From assembly GCA_937927685.1 (NCBI GenBank), contig CALBSC010000034.1, forward strand, positions 1 through 17,294: a stretch of 17,294 bases of DNA. Reading direction: 5' to 3'. Shown one piece after another: positions 1 to 7,324 of this stretch. Origin of the DNA: an uncultured Burkholderiales bacterium. GTDB lineage: Bacteria > Pseudomonadota > Gammaproteobacteria > Burkholderiales > Burkholderiaceae_C. A model generated the notes under the pieces. That model was not told the origin of the DNA, searched no databases, and was given only the letters and a program-made list of their open reading frames with translations. The position numbers were made by a program, and so were the translations under genes. Positions within the stretch are counted from its first letter, which is position 1, and each line of letters opens with the position of its first letter.

Positions 1-237
1 GGCGTGAAGGAAGTGCGCGCCTGGACCATCCACATCGGCGACACCGCCCCGCAGGCCGCAGGTGTCATCCATGGTGACTTCGAGCGTGGCTTCATTCGCG
101 CACAAACCATCGCCTTTGATGACTTCATTGCCAACCAGGGCGAGCAAGGCGCCAAGGATGCCGGCAAGATGCGCTCCGAGGGCAAGGAGTACGTCGTGAA
201 GGATGGCGATGTGATGAACTTTTTGTTCAACGTGTAA
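1..237 (+). CDS. ychF: Ribosome-binding ATPase/GTPase YchF, C-terminal fragment
   Basis: This is the last 78 codons of a gene that begins before the window; the frame is open from base 1 and ends in TAA. The residues match the C-terminal TGS-domain end of YchF/OLA1, with hallmarks such as RAWTIHIGDTAPQAAGVIH, FERGFIRA and KEYVVKDGDVMNFLFNV. YchF is an Obg-family P-loop nucleotidase of about 363 residues that associates with ribosomes and has been linked to translation start-site choice and oxidative-stress responses. The P-loop domain is outside the window, so only the TGS part supports the call. A strong terminator follows 40 bases later, so ychF appears to be the last gene of its transcript. 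Confidence 0.95.
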   Translation, partial: GVKEVRAWTIHIGDTAPQAAGVIHGDFERGFIRAQTIAFDDFIANQGEQGAKDAGKMRSEGKEYVVKDGDVMNFLFNV

Positions 238-277
238 GCGATTCGAATGCGTTCTGACTGACTGCGCTCAACACAGC

Positions 278-312
278 AAGCCCCGGCCTCTATTCAAGAG
301 CCGGGGCTTTTT
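278..312 (+). terminator. Rho-independent terminator after ychF
   Basis: The arm AAGCCCCGGC (278-287) pairs with GCCGGGGCTT (300-309) around a 12-base loop and runs into five T residues (308-312). The GC-rich stem plus T tract is a textbook intrinsic terminator. The left arm begins with only two A residues, so it should work mainly on the plus strand and isolate ychF from the exporter operon. Confidence 0.9.
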
Positions 313-402
313 CATGGGCGATGAATGGAGTACCTCCTGACCAGCCAGGGGTGGGATCGTTGCCTTTCACTGTGCGCTGCCGAGCCAGACCAACCGGCTG
401 CT

Positions 403-413
403 TGCGATAAAAC
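403..413 (+). promoter_or_regulatory. Candidate extended -10 promoter of the exporter operon
   Basis: The stretch TTGCGATAAAAC (402-413) contains TG-N-GATAAA, resembling an extended -10 element (TGnTATAAT), and lies about 45 bases before the preferred ATG at 456. No convincing -35 box is seen at the usual spacing, which is tolerated with extended -10 promoters. It sits between the ychF terminator and the first exporter gene, where a promoter is expected. Confidence 0.35.
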
Positions 414-455
414 CCCCAGTTGCTCAGATCTTCACAAGGGCGGCACAAGAGGGTG

Positions 456-1670
456 ATGGACTTGAAGGCGATCAGTCGTGGGTGGTGGTTCGCTGCGGCA
501 GGTGGGGTGGTGCTGGTGTGGACAGGCTATGTGCTGTGGGGTGACGAGCGATGGCCCGTGACCACGTTGCAACCCCATGAATTGGTGCAAAGCGTCGTGG
601 CCACGGCCACGGTGCAGTCGAGGCATCGTGCCACGGTGGGCGTTCAGATGGTGGGGACGGTGGTTGCCGTCCATGTCATGGAGGGCGATCGGGTTCGACC
701 AGGACAATCGCTGTTGCGACTGGATGACCGGGAACTTCGCGCTGCAGCCAACGCAGCCGAACTGGCGGTCAATCAGGCCGAACTCAAGTGGCAGTCCTGG
801 CACGAGGTGCTTGCCCCGGTGGTGCGTGAAGCGGAGCTGCAATCGCAGGCGAATCTTGTGCAAGCGCGTGCCCAGCTGGAACGTCAGCAAGCGTTGTTGC
901 AACAAGGCTTCATCGGGCAATCCGCCCTGGATGAGTCGTTGCGCGCTTTTCGTGTGGCTCAATCCCAGGCCAGCATTGCCAGTGCACAAAGCCGGGCGCA
1001 TGCGCCAGAGGGCCTTGAGGCGACACTGGCTCGCCGTGGCTTGCAGCTGGCGCAGGCCAATTGGGTTGCCGCCCGGGCACGGCTTTCAAATACCGAGGTG
1101 CGAGCTTCGTTTGCAGGGCAAGTCGTGAGCCGAAACGTCGAGCCAGGCGACACGGTCCAACCCGGAAAAACCCTGCTGGTACTGGCGCCTGATGGCGTGA
1201 CCGAACTCGTGGCCCAGATCGATGAACGCAACCTCTCACTGCTGAAAGCCGGGCAGCCTGCCCTGGCATCAGCCGATGCCTACCCGCACCAAGCTTTCGC
1301 CGCGGTGGTGAATCGCATTGCTCCGGGTGTGGATGCACAACGCGGCGCGGTGCAAGTCAACCTGACGGTGGAGACACCTCCCGCCTTCTTGCGCCAAGAC
1401 ATGACGATTTCGGTGGAGATCGAGGTGCTGCGCAAACCCGCTGCGTTGACGATCCCGCTCGAAGCCGTGCATGACATCGAGACCTCCCAGCCGTGGGTAT
1501 GGGGGCTGGACGGGCAAGACCGGGCTCAGCGCACACCGATCACCGTGGGTGTTCGTGCCGGCTCGCGCGTGGAGGTGGTGTCAGGCCTGACCGCCGGTTC
1601 GCGGGTGGTGGAGGCGGCGGCTGCCGGACTGAAAGCCGGGCAGCGTATTCGCGCAACCCCCGCCCGGTGA
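456..1670 (+). CDS. Periplasmic adaptor (membrane fusion) subunit of an ABC exporter, HlyD/MacA type
   Basis: This 404-residue protein has one N-terminal membrane anchor (about residues 9-28, WWFAAAGGVVLVWTGYVLW). A first half lipoyl-like segment follows (about 50-85, with VGTVVAVHVMEGDRVRPGQ), then a long alanine/glutamine-rich helical hairpin (about 90-205). The second lipoyl half follows (about 215-245, SFAGQVVSRNVEPGDTVQPG), then beta-barrel and membrane-proximal domains. This is the domain order of MacA/HlyD adaptors, which bridge an inner-membrane pump to an outer-membrane channel. The permease gene starts 12 bases after the stop and the ATPase gene comes next. ATG 456 is preferred because the anchor then begins near the N-terminus; an in-frame TTG at 420 and GTG at 453 are alternatives, and the purine stretch AAGAGGG (447-453) sits unusually close. 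Cargo is unknown. Confidence 0.85.
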   Translation: MDLKAISRGWWFAAAGGVVLVWTGYVLWGDERWPVTTLQPHELVQSVVATATVQSRHRATVGVQMVGTVVAVHVMEGDRVRPGQSLLRLDDRELRAAANAAELAVNQAELKWQSWHEVLAPVVREAELQSQANLVQARAQLERQQALLQQGFIGQSALDESLRAFRVAQSQASIASAQSRAHAPEGLEATLARRGLQLAQANWVAARARLSNTEVRASFAGQVVSRNVEPGDTVQPGKTLLVLAPDGVTELVAQIDERNLSLLKAGQPALASADAYPHQAFAAVVNRIAPGVDAQRGAVQVNLTVETPPAFLRQDMTISVEIEVLRKPAALTIPLEAVHDIETSQPWVWGLDGQDRAQRTPITVGVRAGSRVEVVSGLTAGSRVVEAAAAGLKAGQRIRATPAR

Positions 1671-1682
1671 GGAGACTTGCGC

Positions 1683-2915
1683 ATGGTGCATGGACGCTGG
1701 CAACCCTTTGAATGGATTGTGGCGTCGCGATTTTTGCGCGAAGGCCGAATGCAGAGTGTGTTCATCACCGTCGGTGTGGCCATTGGGGTGGCCGTCATCG
1801 TGTTCATGTCTGCGCTGCTGCAGGGATTGCAGTCCAATCTGGTGCGTCGCGTGCTGACGGCGCAAGCGCATATCCAGGTGCTGCCGCCCAAAGAGTTCGT
1901 GCGCCCGCAGCACGAAGCCGATGCGGCTTGGCACGCCCCCCGGGTGCAGGCACCGCTTCAGCGCCTCAAATCGATCGACCAGTGGCCTTCGGTGCTTGCG
2001 CTGGTTCGATCCATGCCCCAGGTGAAGGTGGCGTCACCTGCGGTGACGGGCGCGTCGTTGGTGGTCAGGGGCGGTGCATCACGCTCGCTCAGTCTCACGG
2101 CAGTGGATTTGGCGCTGTACCAGAAAATCGTGAATCTGGAGAAAAAAATTGTCGCCGGGCATGCACGGCTGGAAGCCACCGACATCCTGATCGGGATGGA
2201 GTTGGCTTCCGATCTGGGCCTCGCCGTTGGCGACAAGCTGCTGGTCCAATCCGCCACCGGCAGCGGCCACCACTTGGTGGTGGCCGGCATTCTGGATCTG
2301 GGCAACAAAGGCGCCAACCAGCGCAACGGATACATCGCCCTGCACAGCGGGCAAAGTCTGCTGGGCTATCCCGGCGGTATCACGGGCATCGACGTCACCG
2401 TGCATGACGTGTATGCGGCAGAACTCGTGGCTCAACGCATTCAACACGTCACGGGCTTGCAGGCCGACAGCTGGATCAAGACCAATGCACAGTTTTTCAG
2501 TGCCATCAGTTCTCAAAGCATGGCCAATACCGCCATCCGGTTTTTTGTGGCGCTGTCGGTGGCATTTGGCATTGCCAGTGTGCTGGTGGTGTCGGTGGTG
2601 CAGCGGTCCAAGGAGATTGGCATCTTGCGTGCCATGGGCATTTCACGTGGTCAGGTGATGCGGGTCTTTCTGTTGCAGGGAGGGCTGCTGGGGTTGGGTG
2701 GCGCCGTCATGGGGTGTGTCGTGGGAACCCTCGCTTTGCACCTGTGGTTGTCGATGGCCGTGACGCCCGAGGGTACGCCCTTGTTTCTGATCACGATGGA
2801 GCCCTCGCTGTACCTGATGGCACTGGGCATCGCCACGCTGACCGGATTGTTGGCGGCGCTGGCACCAGCCTTGCGGGCGGCCCGACTCGATCCCGTGGTG
2901 GCCATACGCGGATGA
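1683..2915 (+). CDS. ABC transporter permease, MacB/FtsX-type
   Basis: This 410-residue inner-membrane protein has four predicted membrane segments: one N-terminal (about 26-48) and three C-terminal (about 287-305, 328-356 and 374-396). A large extracytoplasmic domain lies between them. This is the type VII ABC fold of MacB, LolC/E and FtsX. The cytoplasmic segment QRSKEIGILRAMG (about 307-319) is the conserved coupling region of the FtsX permease domain, and the end LDPVVAIRG is also typical. The start is ATG 1683, with GGAG at 1671-1674 eight bases before it; an upstream TTG at 1677 is less likely. It lies between its adaptor and ATPase genes. Such systems act as mechanotransmission machines that expel periplasmic substrates; the substrate here cannot be deduced. 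Confidence 0.87.
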   Translation: MVHGRWQPFEWIVASRFLREGRMQSVFITVGVAIGVAVIVFMSALLQGLQSNLVRRVLTAQAHIQVLPPKEFVRPQHEADAAWHAPRVQAPLQRLKSIDQWPSVLALVRSMPQVKVASPAVTGASLVVRGGASRSLSLTAVDLALYQKIVNLEKKIVAGHARLEATDILIGMELASDLGLAVGDKLLVQSATGSGHHLVVAGILDLGNKGANQRNGYIALHSGQSLLGYPGGITGIDVTVHDVYAAELVAQRIQHVTGLQADSWIKTNAQFFSAISSQSMANTAIRFFVALSVAFGIASVLVVSVVQRSKEIGILRAMGISRGQVMRVFLLQGGLLGLGGAVMGCVVGTLALHLWLSMAVTPEGTPLFLITMEPSLYLMALGIATLTGLLAALAPALRAARLDPVVAIRG

Positions 2916-2925
2916 GGCCGGTTCC

Positions 2926-3675
2926 ATGAGCACGACCGCAGCGCCCGCGACTTCAGTCGCCGACTGGACTGCTGGGACACGGGGGTTGATCGGTACACCT
3001 GTGGTGCACCTGGAAGGCGTTCGCAAGTCGTTCAACCTGGGTTTGCCCACCGAGGTGGAGGTGCTGCACGACATCAATCTGCACCTCATGCCCGACGAAT
3101 TTGTGGCCGTGATGGGGCCTTCGGGGTCGGGCAAGAGCACGCTGCTCAATCTGGTGGGCTTGCTGGATCGACCCACACAGGGCCGCTTGCAAATACTGGG
3201 GCAGGAAACCACCGAACTGGATGACCAGGCCCTCACGCGATTGCGCGGCAGAAGCATCGGCTTTGTTTTCCAGTACCACCACCTGATGAGCGCTTTCAGC
3301 GCGTTGGAAAACGTGATGATGCCGCTGGTGGGTATGCAGGGGTATCCGACGGCCGAAATTGAGGCCCAGGCGCTGCGTTTGATTGACCGTGTGGGGTTGA
3401 CACCCTGGCGCGATACGCCAGCCACACGTTTGTCGGGTGGGCAACAGCAACGCGTGGCGGTGGCACGGGCCTTGAGCATGCAGCCCGCGTTGCTGCTGGC
3501 CGATGAGCCGACCGGCAATCTGGACACCAGGAGCGCCGATGCTGTGTTCGAGTTGTTTCGGCAGGTGAACCGGGAGCACCGAACCGCCGTGCTCTTTGTG
3601 ACCCACAACCCGGCGCTGGCCCAGCGCTGCGACCGCATCATCCAGGTGGTGGATGGTCGGGTTCAGGGCGACTGA
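2926..3675 (+). CDS. ABC transporter ATP-binding protein, LolD/MacB type
   Basis: This 249-residue cytoplasmic ATPase shows a complete set of motifs: Walker A GPSGSGKST (64-72), Q-loop glutamine 116, signature LSGGQ (169-173), Walker B ALLLADE (188-194), D-loop NLD (198-200) and switch histidine 227 in VTHN. The family usually has about 220-235 residues; the extra length is an N-terminal extension of about 25 residues before the fold starts at VVHLEGVRKSF. It starts 10 bases after the permease stop and would energise that permease as a homodimer. No outer-membrane TolC-type gene is adjacent, so the operon probably uses a channel encoded elsewhere. The ATPase is separate from the permease, unlike fused MacB, so the operon is closer to DevBCA-like exporters. 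Confidence 0.9.
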   Translation: MSTTAAPATSVADWTAGTRGLIGTPVVHLEGVRKSFNLGLPTEVEVLHDINLHLMPDEFVAVMGPSGSGKSTLLNLVGLLDRPTQGRLQILGQETTELDDQALTRLRGRSIGFVFQYHHLMSAFSALENVMMPLVGMQGYPTAEIEAQALRLIDRVGLTPWRDTPATRLSGGQQQRVAVARALSMQPALLLADEPTGNLDTRSADAVFELFRQVNREHRTAVLFVTHNPALAQRCDRIIQVVDGRVQGD

Positions 3676-3691
3676 TCCGTGGTGCAGGGCG

Positions 3692-4177
3692 TTATGCGGT
3701 AGAGGGAAACAGCCACAACAACCCGGCGGTCATGGTGATGTAGCGCAGGCACTTCCCGATGGCCATGTAAGCCAGACAAGGCCAGAACGGCAGCTTCAGC
3801 CAGCCCGCCACCGCGCACAGCGGGTCACCGATGCCGGGCAACCAGCTCAACAGGCAGGCCTTGGGACCCAACCGATGCAGCCATCGCAAGGCGCGTGCGT
3901 GTGTCGTGTCGTTGGCTTGCCGGCGGTAGCGGTTCAGGGCGGTGTGCGCCCCATAGCCCATCCACCAGTCGATGGCGCCCCCCAGGGTGTTGCCCGCCGT
4001 GGCCACGGCAATGGTGGCCCAGAACAGGTCGGGGTTGAGCTTGATCAACCCAAAGACCGCGGGCTCGGAGCCCAGGGGCAACAGGGTGGCAGAAATGAGC
4101 GACACCACAAACACGGTGCTCAGACCCACCTCGGGCAAGGCCAGGGTCTGCAACAAGGAGTTGAGCCACACTTCCAT
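3692..4177 (-). CDS. YqaA/DedA-type (VTT domain) small integral membrane protein
   Basis: This 161-residue protein is mostly hydrophobic, with membrane segments at about 17-36, 51-68 and 129-156. Glycine-rich re-entrant-type segments NTLGG...DWWMGYG (63-76) and SWLPGIGDPL..VAG (111-125) are typical of the YqaA branch of SNARE-associated/VTT proteins. DedA relatives have been implicated in lipid translocation and membrane homeostasis; the role of YqaA itself is not established. The gene converges on the exporter ATPase with a 16-base gap and no clear terminator between them, and diverges from dusB. No Shine-Dalgarno sequence is visible before ATG 4177; the minus strand there is pyrimidine-rich. 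The start nevertheless fits the family's short N-terminus. Confidence 0.75.
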   Translation of the reverse strand: MEVWLNSLLQTLALPEVGLSTVFVVSLISATLLPLGSEPAVFGLIKLNPDLFWATIAVATAGNTLGGAIDWWMGYGAHTALNRYRRQANDTTHARALRWLHRLGPKACLLSWLPGIGDPLCAVAGWLKLPFWPCLAYMAIGKCLRYITMTAGLLWLFPSTA

Positions 4178-4241
4178 GGGGAGGAGTATAGGTTTAGGGA
4201 ATCCCCCGAGATTTTGCCGGGTTGCTGAAAAATAAGGCAGG

Positions 4242-4247
4242 TAGAAT
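4242..4247 (+). promoter_or_regulatory. Candidate -10 element of the dusB-fis promoter
   Basis: TAGAAT (4242-4247), followed by CGC, lies 40 bases before the dusB ATG, in the gap between two divergent genes. A possible -35 box TTGCTG (4222-4227) is only 14 bases upstream, shorter than the ideal 17. The same TAnAATCG context appears before the rubredoxin gene and yqgE in this window, which supports it as the local sigma-70 style. Confidence 0.45.
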
Positions 4248-4287
4248 CGCTTTCCCCTGATTGTCTCTGCCCGGATTCCCTCACCCC

Positions 4288-5319
4288 ATGCATATCGGTC
4301 CTTATCTGTTGGCGAACCCCCTGTTCGTCGCCCCGATGGCTGGTGTCACGGACCGACCGTTCCGCAAGTTGTGCAAGCAACTCGGCGCGGGCTATGCGGT
4401 GAGCGAGATGGTCACCTCGCGCCGCGACTTGTGGGACAGCCTCAAAACCTCCCGGCGTGCCGACCACACCGGCGAGCCTGGCCCCATCGCGGTGCAGATC
4501 GCGGGGACCGAGCCCGTCATGATGGCCGAGGCGGCGCTTTACAACATCGACCGCGGTGCCCAGATCATCGACATCAACATGGGCTGCCCGGCCAAGAAGG
4601 TGTGTAACGTCTGGGCCGGCTCAGCGTTGATGCGCAATGAAACCCTGGCCCTGGCGATTGTGGATGCGGTGGTGCAAGCCTGCGCGCCGCGGGGCGTGCC
4701 GGTCACACTCAAGATGCGCACCGGCTGGAGCACCGATCACCGCAATGCCGTGACGCTCGCACGCGCCGCCGAGCAGGCCGGTGTGCAGATGCTGACCGTG
4801 CATGGTCGCACCCGCGAGCAAGGCTACAAGGGCAACGCTGAATACGACACCGTGTCAGCTGTGAAAGCGGCGGTGCGCGTGCCCGTGGTGGCCAATGGGG
4901 ATATTGACTCACCCCACAAGGCGCGTCAGGTTCTCCAGGCCACGGGATGCGATGCAATCATGATCGGGCGCGCAGCGCAGGGGCGACCCTGGATTTTTCG
5001 CGAAATCGCCCATTTCCTCGATACCGGCAGTTTGCTCGCCCCCCCCCTGGTGGCCGAAGTCTCGCGCCTGCTGCAGACGCATTTGCAGGAGCACTATGCG
5101 TTGTATGGCGAATGGACCGGTGTGCGCAGCGCTCGCAAGCACATTGGCTGGTATGTCAAAGGGTTGCCGGGCGCTGAGGTTTTTCGCCAGCACATGAACA
5201 CCCTCGACACCGCTGAAGGCCAAACGCAGGCCTTGGCTGATTATTTGAAGACCCTGGCCGAGCACAGCGACCGCTGGCCCAGCGCCAAGAATGAAATGGC
5301 ACAGGAAGCCCTGGCATGA
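4288..5319 (+). CDS. dusB: tRNA-dihydrouridine synthase B
   Basis: This 343-residue FMN enzyme reduces a uridine in the tRNA D-loop to dihydrouridine using NADPH. The TIM barrel carries APMAGVTDRPFR near the N-terminus. The catalytic cysteine is in NMGCPAKKV (C100), HGRTREQGYKG and ANGDID contribute to cofactor and RNA contacts, and IGRAAQGRPWIF binds the FMN phosphate. The C-terminal helical tRNA-binding domain follows. ATG 4288 is preferred over an upstream in-frame TTG at 4261 because family members begin close to the IGPYLLANPLFVAPMAG segment. The fis gene overlaps its stop by ATGA, the conserved proteobacterial dusB-fis operon, so transcription of dusB is probably tied to growth-rate control of fis. 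Confidence 0.95.
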   Translation: MHIGPYLLANPLFVAPMAGVTDRPFRKLCKQLGAGYAVSEMVTSRRDLWDSLKTSRRADHTGEPGPIAVQIAGTEPVMMAEAALYNIDRGAQIIDINMGCPAKKVCNVWAGSALMRNETLALAIVDAVVQACAPRGVPVTLKMRTGWSTDHRNAVTLARAAEQAGVQMLTVHGRTREQGYKGNAEYDTVSAVKAAVRVPVVANGDIDSPHKARQVLQATGCDAIMIGRAAQGRPWIFREIAHFLDTGSLLAPPLVAEVSRLLQTHLQEHYALYGEWTGVRSARKHIGWYVKGLPGAEVFRQHMNTLDTAEGQTQALADYLKTLAEHSDRWPSAKNEMAQEALA

Positions 5320-5549
5320 GCAAGAAACACATTGAAGAGGCGGTGCGCCTCAGCCTCGAGTCGTATTTCCGCGACCTGCGTGGCACCGAACCCGACAACC
5401 TGCACGACATGATGGTGACGGTGATTGAAAAACCCCTGCTGGAAACCGTGATGCACCATGCCGAGGGCAACCAGTCGCGTGCTGCGCAGTGGTTGGGCCT
5501 GAACCGCAACACCCTGCGCAAGAAATTGGTGCAGCACCGTCTCTTGTGA
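5316..5549 (+). CDS. fis: DNA-binding protein Fis
   Basis: This 77-residue protein corresponds to the nucleoid protein Fis, which bends DNA and modulates rRNA, tRNA and recombination promoters. The C-terminal half holds the helix-turn-helix (about 51-71, GNQSRAAQWLGLNRNTLRKKL), nearly identical to the Fis/NtrC-type motif. It is shorter than the 98-residue E. coli protein, lacking most of the N-terminal beta-hairpin arm that contacts Hin/Gin invertases, as is common in betaproteobacteria. The start ATG overlaps the dusB stop and has AGGAAG (5303-5308) seven bases upstream, so translation is probably coupled. purH follows after 91 bases. Confidence 0.95.
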   Translation: MSKKHIEEAVRLSLESYFRDLRGTEPDNLHDMMVTVIEKPLLETVMHHAEGNQSRAAQWLGLNRNTLRKKLVQHRLL

Positions 5550-5640
5550 AATCTCCGCGACCCAGCAAATTCACACGGCCGGGTTCACTGCCTCGCAGCG
5601 TCTTTCGAATTTTTATTTCCGCGCCCCCAGCGCTTTCATC

Positions 5641-7215
5641 ATGAACGCACTCATCTCCGTCTCCGACAAAACTGGCATCGTCGAACTCGCGCAAGCCCTC
5701 CACGGCCTGGGCATCGGCCTGATCTCGACCGGCGGTACAGCCAAACTGCTCGCGCAAGCAGGATTGCCCGTGCGTGAGGTGGCCGATGTCACCGGCTTTC
5801 CTGAAATGCTCGACGGCCGCGTGAAAACCCTGCACCCGATGGTGCATGGTGGTTTGCTGGCACGCCGCGATGTGCCCGAGCACATGCAGTCGCTGCAAGC
5901 GTATGGCATCGGCACCATCGACTTGCTGATCGTCAACCTGTATCCCTTCGAGGCCACGGTGGCCAAGCCGAACTGTTCGCTCGAAGATGCGATTGAGAAC
6001 ATCGACATCGGCGGGCCGGCCATGGTGCGCAGTGCAGCCAAAAACTGGCAACACGTGGCTGTGCTGACCGATGCCTCGCAATACGAAGGTGTCTTGCGTG
6101 AACTGCGTGAGCAGGGCACGACCAGCGATGCCACCCGGTTTGCCTTGTCGGTGGCTGCCTTCAACCGCATCAGCAACTACGATGCAGCCATCAGTGACTA
6201 CCTCTCGTCCTACGACTTGGGCAGCGGCGAGCGCAGCGAGTTTCCGGGCCAGTCCAATGGCCGTTTTGTCAAATTGCAAGACCTGCGTTATGGCGAGAAC
6301 CCTCACCAGGCGGCGGCGTTTTACCGCGACCTCAACCCCGCGCCGGGTTCGCTCGTCACGGCCACCCAGTTGCAAGGCAAGGAACTGTCTTACAACAACA
6401 TTGCTGATGCGGATGCCGCATGGGAATGTGTCAAGAGCTTTGAGCAGCCCGCCTGTGTGATCGTCAAGCACGCCAACCCCTGCGGTGTCGCGATTGGCCA
6501 TGGGGCCCACGAGGCCTATCTCAAGGCGTTCAAGACCGACCCGACCTCAGCCTTCGGCGGCATCATCGCCTTCAACCGCACAGTGGACGAGGCCACGGCG
6601 CAGGAGGTGAGCAAGCAGTTTGTCGAGGTGCTGATGGCGCCCGACTACACGCCCCAGGCGCTGGCCCTGTTTCAGGCCAAAGCCAACGTGCGCGTGCTCA
6701 AGATCCCCATGCCCCCGGGCGGTGCGAGCGCCTGGGAACAAGGACGCAACACGCATGACATCAAGCGCGTGGGCTCGGGTCTGTTGATTCAGACCGCCGA
6801 CAACCACGAGTTGAAACTGGCTGATCTGAAAGTGGTGACGCGTCGTCAGCCCACCCCCGAGCAACTGCAGGATTTGCTGTTTGCCTGGAAAGTGGCGCAG
6901 TACGTCAAGAGCAATGCCATTGTGTTCTGTGCCAACGGCATGACCATGGGTGTGGGAGCCGGTCAAATGAGCCGCCTGGACTCCGCACGCATTGCCAGCA
7001 TCAAGGCCGAGCACGCCGGCCTGTCACTGCAAGGCACGGCGGTGGCGAGCGACGCCTTCTTCCCGTTCCGCGACGGGCTCGACGTGGTGGTCGACGCCGG
7101 GGCCACTTGCGTGGCGCAGCCGGGCGGCTCGATGCGGGACCAGGAGGTGATTGACGCGGCCAACGAACGGGATGTGGCCATGGTATTCACCGGCGTGCGC
7201 CACTTCCGGCATTGA
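5641..7215 (+). CDS. purH: Bifunctional AICAR formyltransferase/IMP cyclohydrolase
   Basis: This 524-residue enzyme catalyses the last two steps of de novo IMP synthesis: formylation of AICAR by 10-formyl-THF, then ring closure. The N-terminal MGS-like cyclohydrolase domain starts ALISVSDKTGIVELA and carries STGGTA and GRVKTLHP. The larger C-terminal transformylase domain contains the KHANPCG motif (about 276-282), with the catalytic lysine-histidine pair, SAFGGIIAFN, and the terminal DAFFPFRDG and QPGGSMRDQE stretches. Length and order match the family (about 525-530). It lies 91 bases after fis, a common betaproteobacterial order. No strong Shine-Dalgarno sequence is visible before ATG 5641. 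The next gene, hemL, is convergent. Confidence 0.97.
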   Translation: MNALISVSDKTGIVELAQALHGLGIGLISTGGTAKLLAQAGLPVREVADVTGFPEMLDGRVKTLHPMVHGGLLARRDVPEHMQSLQAYGIGTIDLLIVNLYPFEATVAKPNCSLEDAIENIDIGGPAMVRSAAKNWQHVAVLTDASQYEGVLRELREQGTTSDATRFALSVAAFNRISNYDAAISDYLSSYDLGSGERSEFPGQSNGRFVKLQDLRYGENPHQAAAFYRDLNPAPGSLVTATQLQGKELSYNNIADADAAWECVKSFEQPACVIVKHANPCGVAIGHGAHEAYLKAFKTDPTSAFGGIIAFNRTVDEATAQEVSKQFVEVLMAPDYTPQALALFQAKANVRVLKIPMPPGGASAWEQGRNTHDIKRVGSGLLIQTADNHELKLADLKVVTRRQPTPEQLQDLLFAWKVAQYVKSNAIVFCANGMTMGVGAGQMSRLDSARIASIKAEHAGLSLQGTAVASDAFFPFRDGLDVVVDAGATCVAQPGGSMRDQEVIDAANERDVAMVFTGVRHFRH

Positions 7216-7267
7216 GCGTAGGCGGCGGGCGGTGTCCCGTTAGCCACGCCCACACGCGAGGCCGCTG

Positions 7268-7312
7268 CAAAAAAGCCGCATCACTGCCGCATCACTGCCG
7301 CATTACTGCGGC
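7268..7312 (-). terminator. Repeat-built intrinsic terminator for hemL
   Basis: Read on the minus strand, hemL mRNA meets GCCGCA (7312-7307), then three alternative pairing arms TGCGGC (7302-7297, 7291-7286 and 7280-7275). The last arm runs directly into a six-T tract (7274-7269). The nearest arm gives a tight four-base loop; the farthest gives the arm flush with the T tract, as intrinsic termination requires. This should end the thiD-like/hemL transcript. On the plus strand no T tract follows, so termination of purH from the same structure is doubtful. Confidence 0.6.
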
Positions 7313-7318
7313 ATCACA
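7275..7318. repeat. Four-copy 11-bp tandem repeat between purH and hemL
   Basis: Four consecutive 11-base units are seen: GCCGCATCACT (7275-7285), an identical copy (7286-7296), GCCGCATTACT (7297-7307) and GCGGCATCACA (7308-7318). The third and fourth units create a perfect hairpin, GCCGCA-TTAC-TGCGGC (7297-7312). The array fills most of the gap between two convergent genes. Confidence 0.9.
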
Positions 7319-7324
7319 GCCCAA

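Noticed and set aside
420..455. Earlier TTG start for the adaptor protein
   Set aside because: It would add 12 basic residues before the anchor with no ribosome-binding site, and it sits almost on the predicted transcription start. It is not excluded, but ATG 456 is preferred.
4178..4200. GGGGAGGAG purine run as a ribosome-binding site for the YqaA-type gene
   Set aside because: The run is on the plus strand, so the minus-strand mRNA has CTCCTCCCC there, which cannot pair with 16S rRNA as a Shine-Dalgarno sequence; no plus-strand gene starts at a matching distance.
5350..6510. Open frame of 386 codons on the minus strand
   Set aside because: It is antisense to fis and purH, both certain genes, and no protein family is visible.
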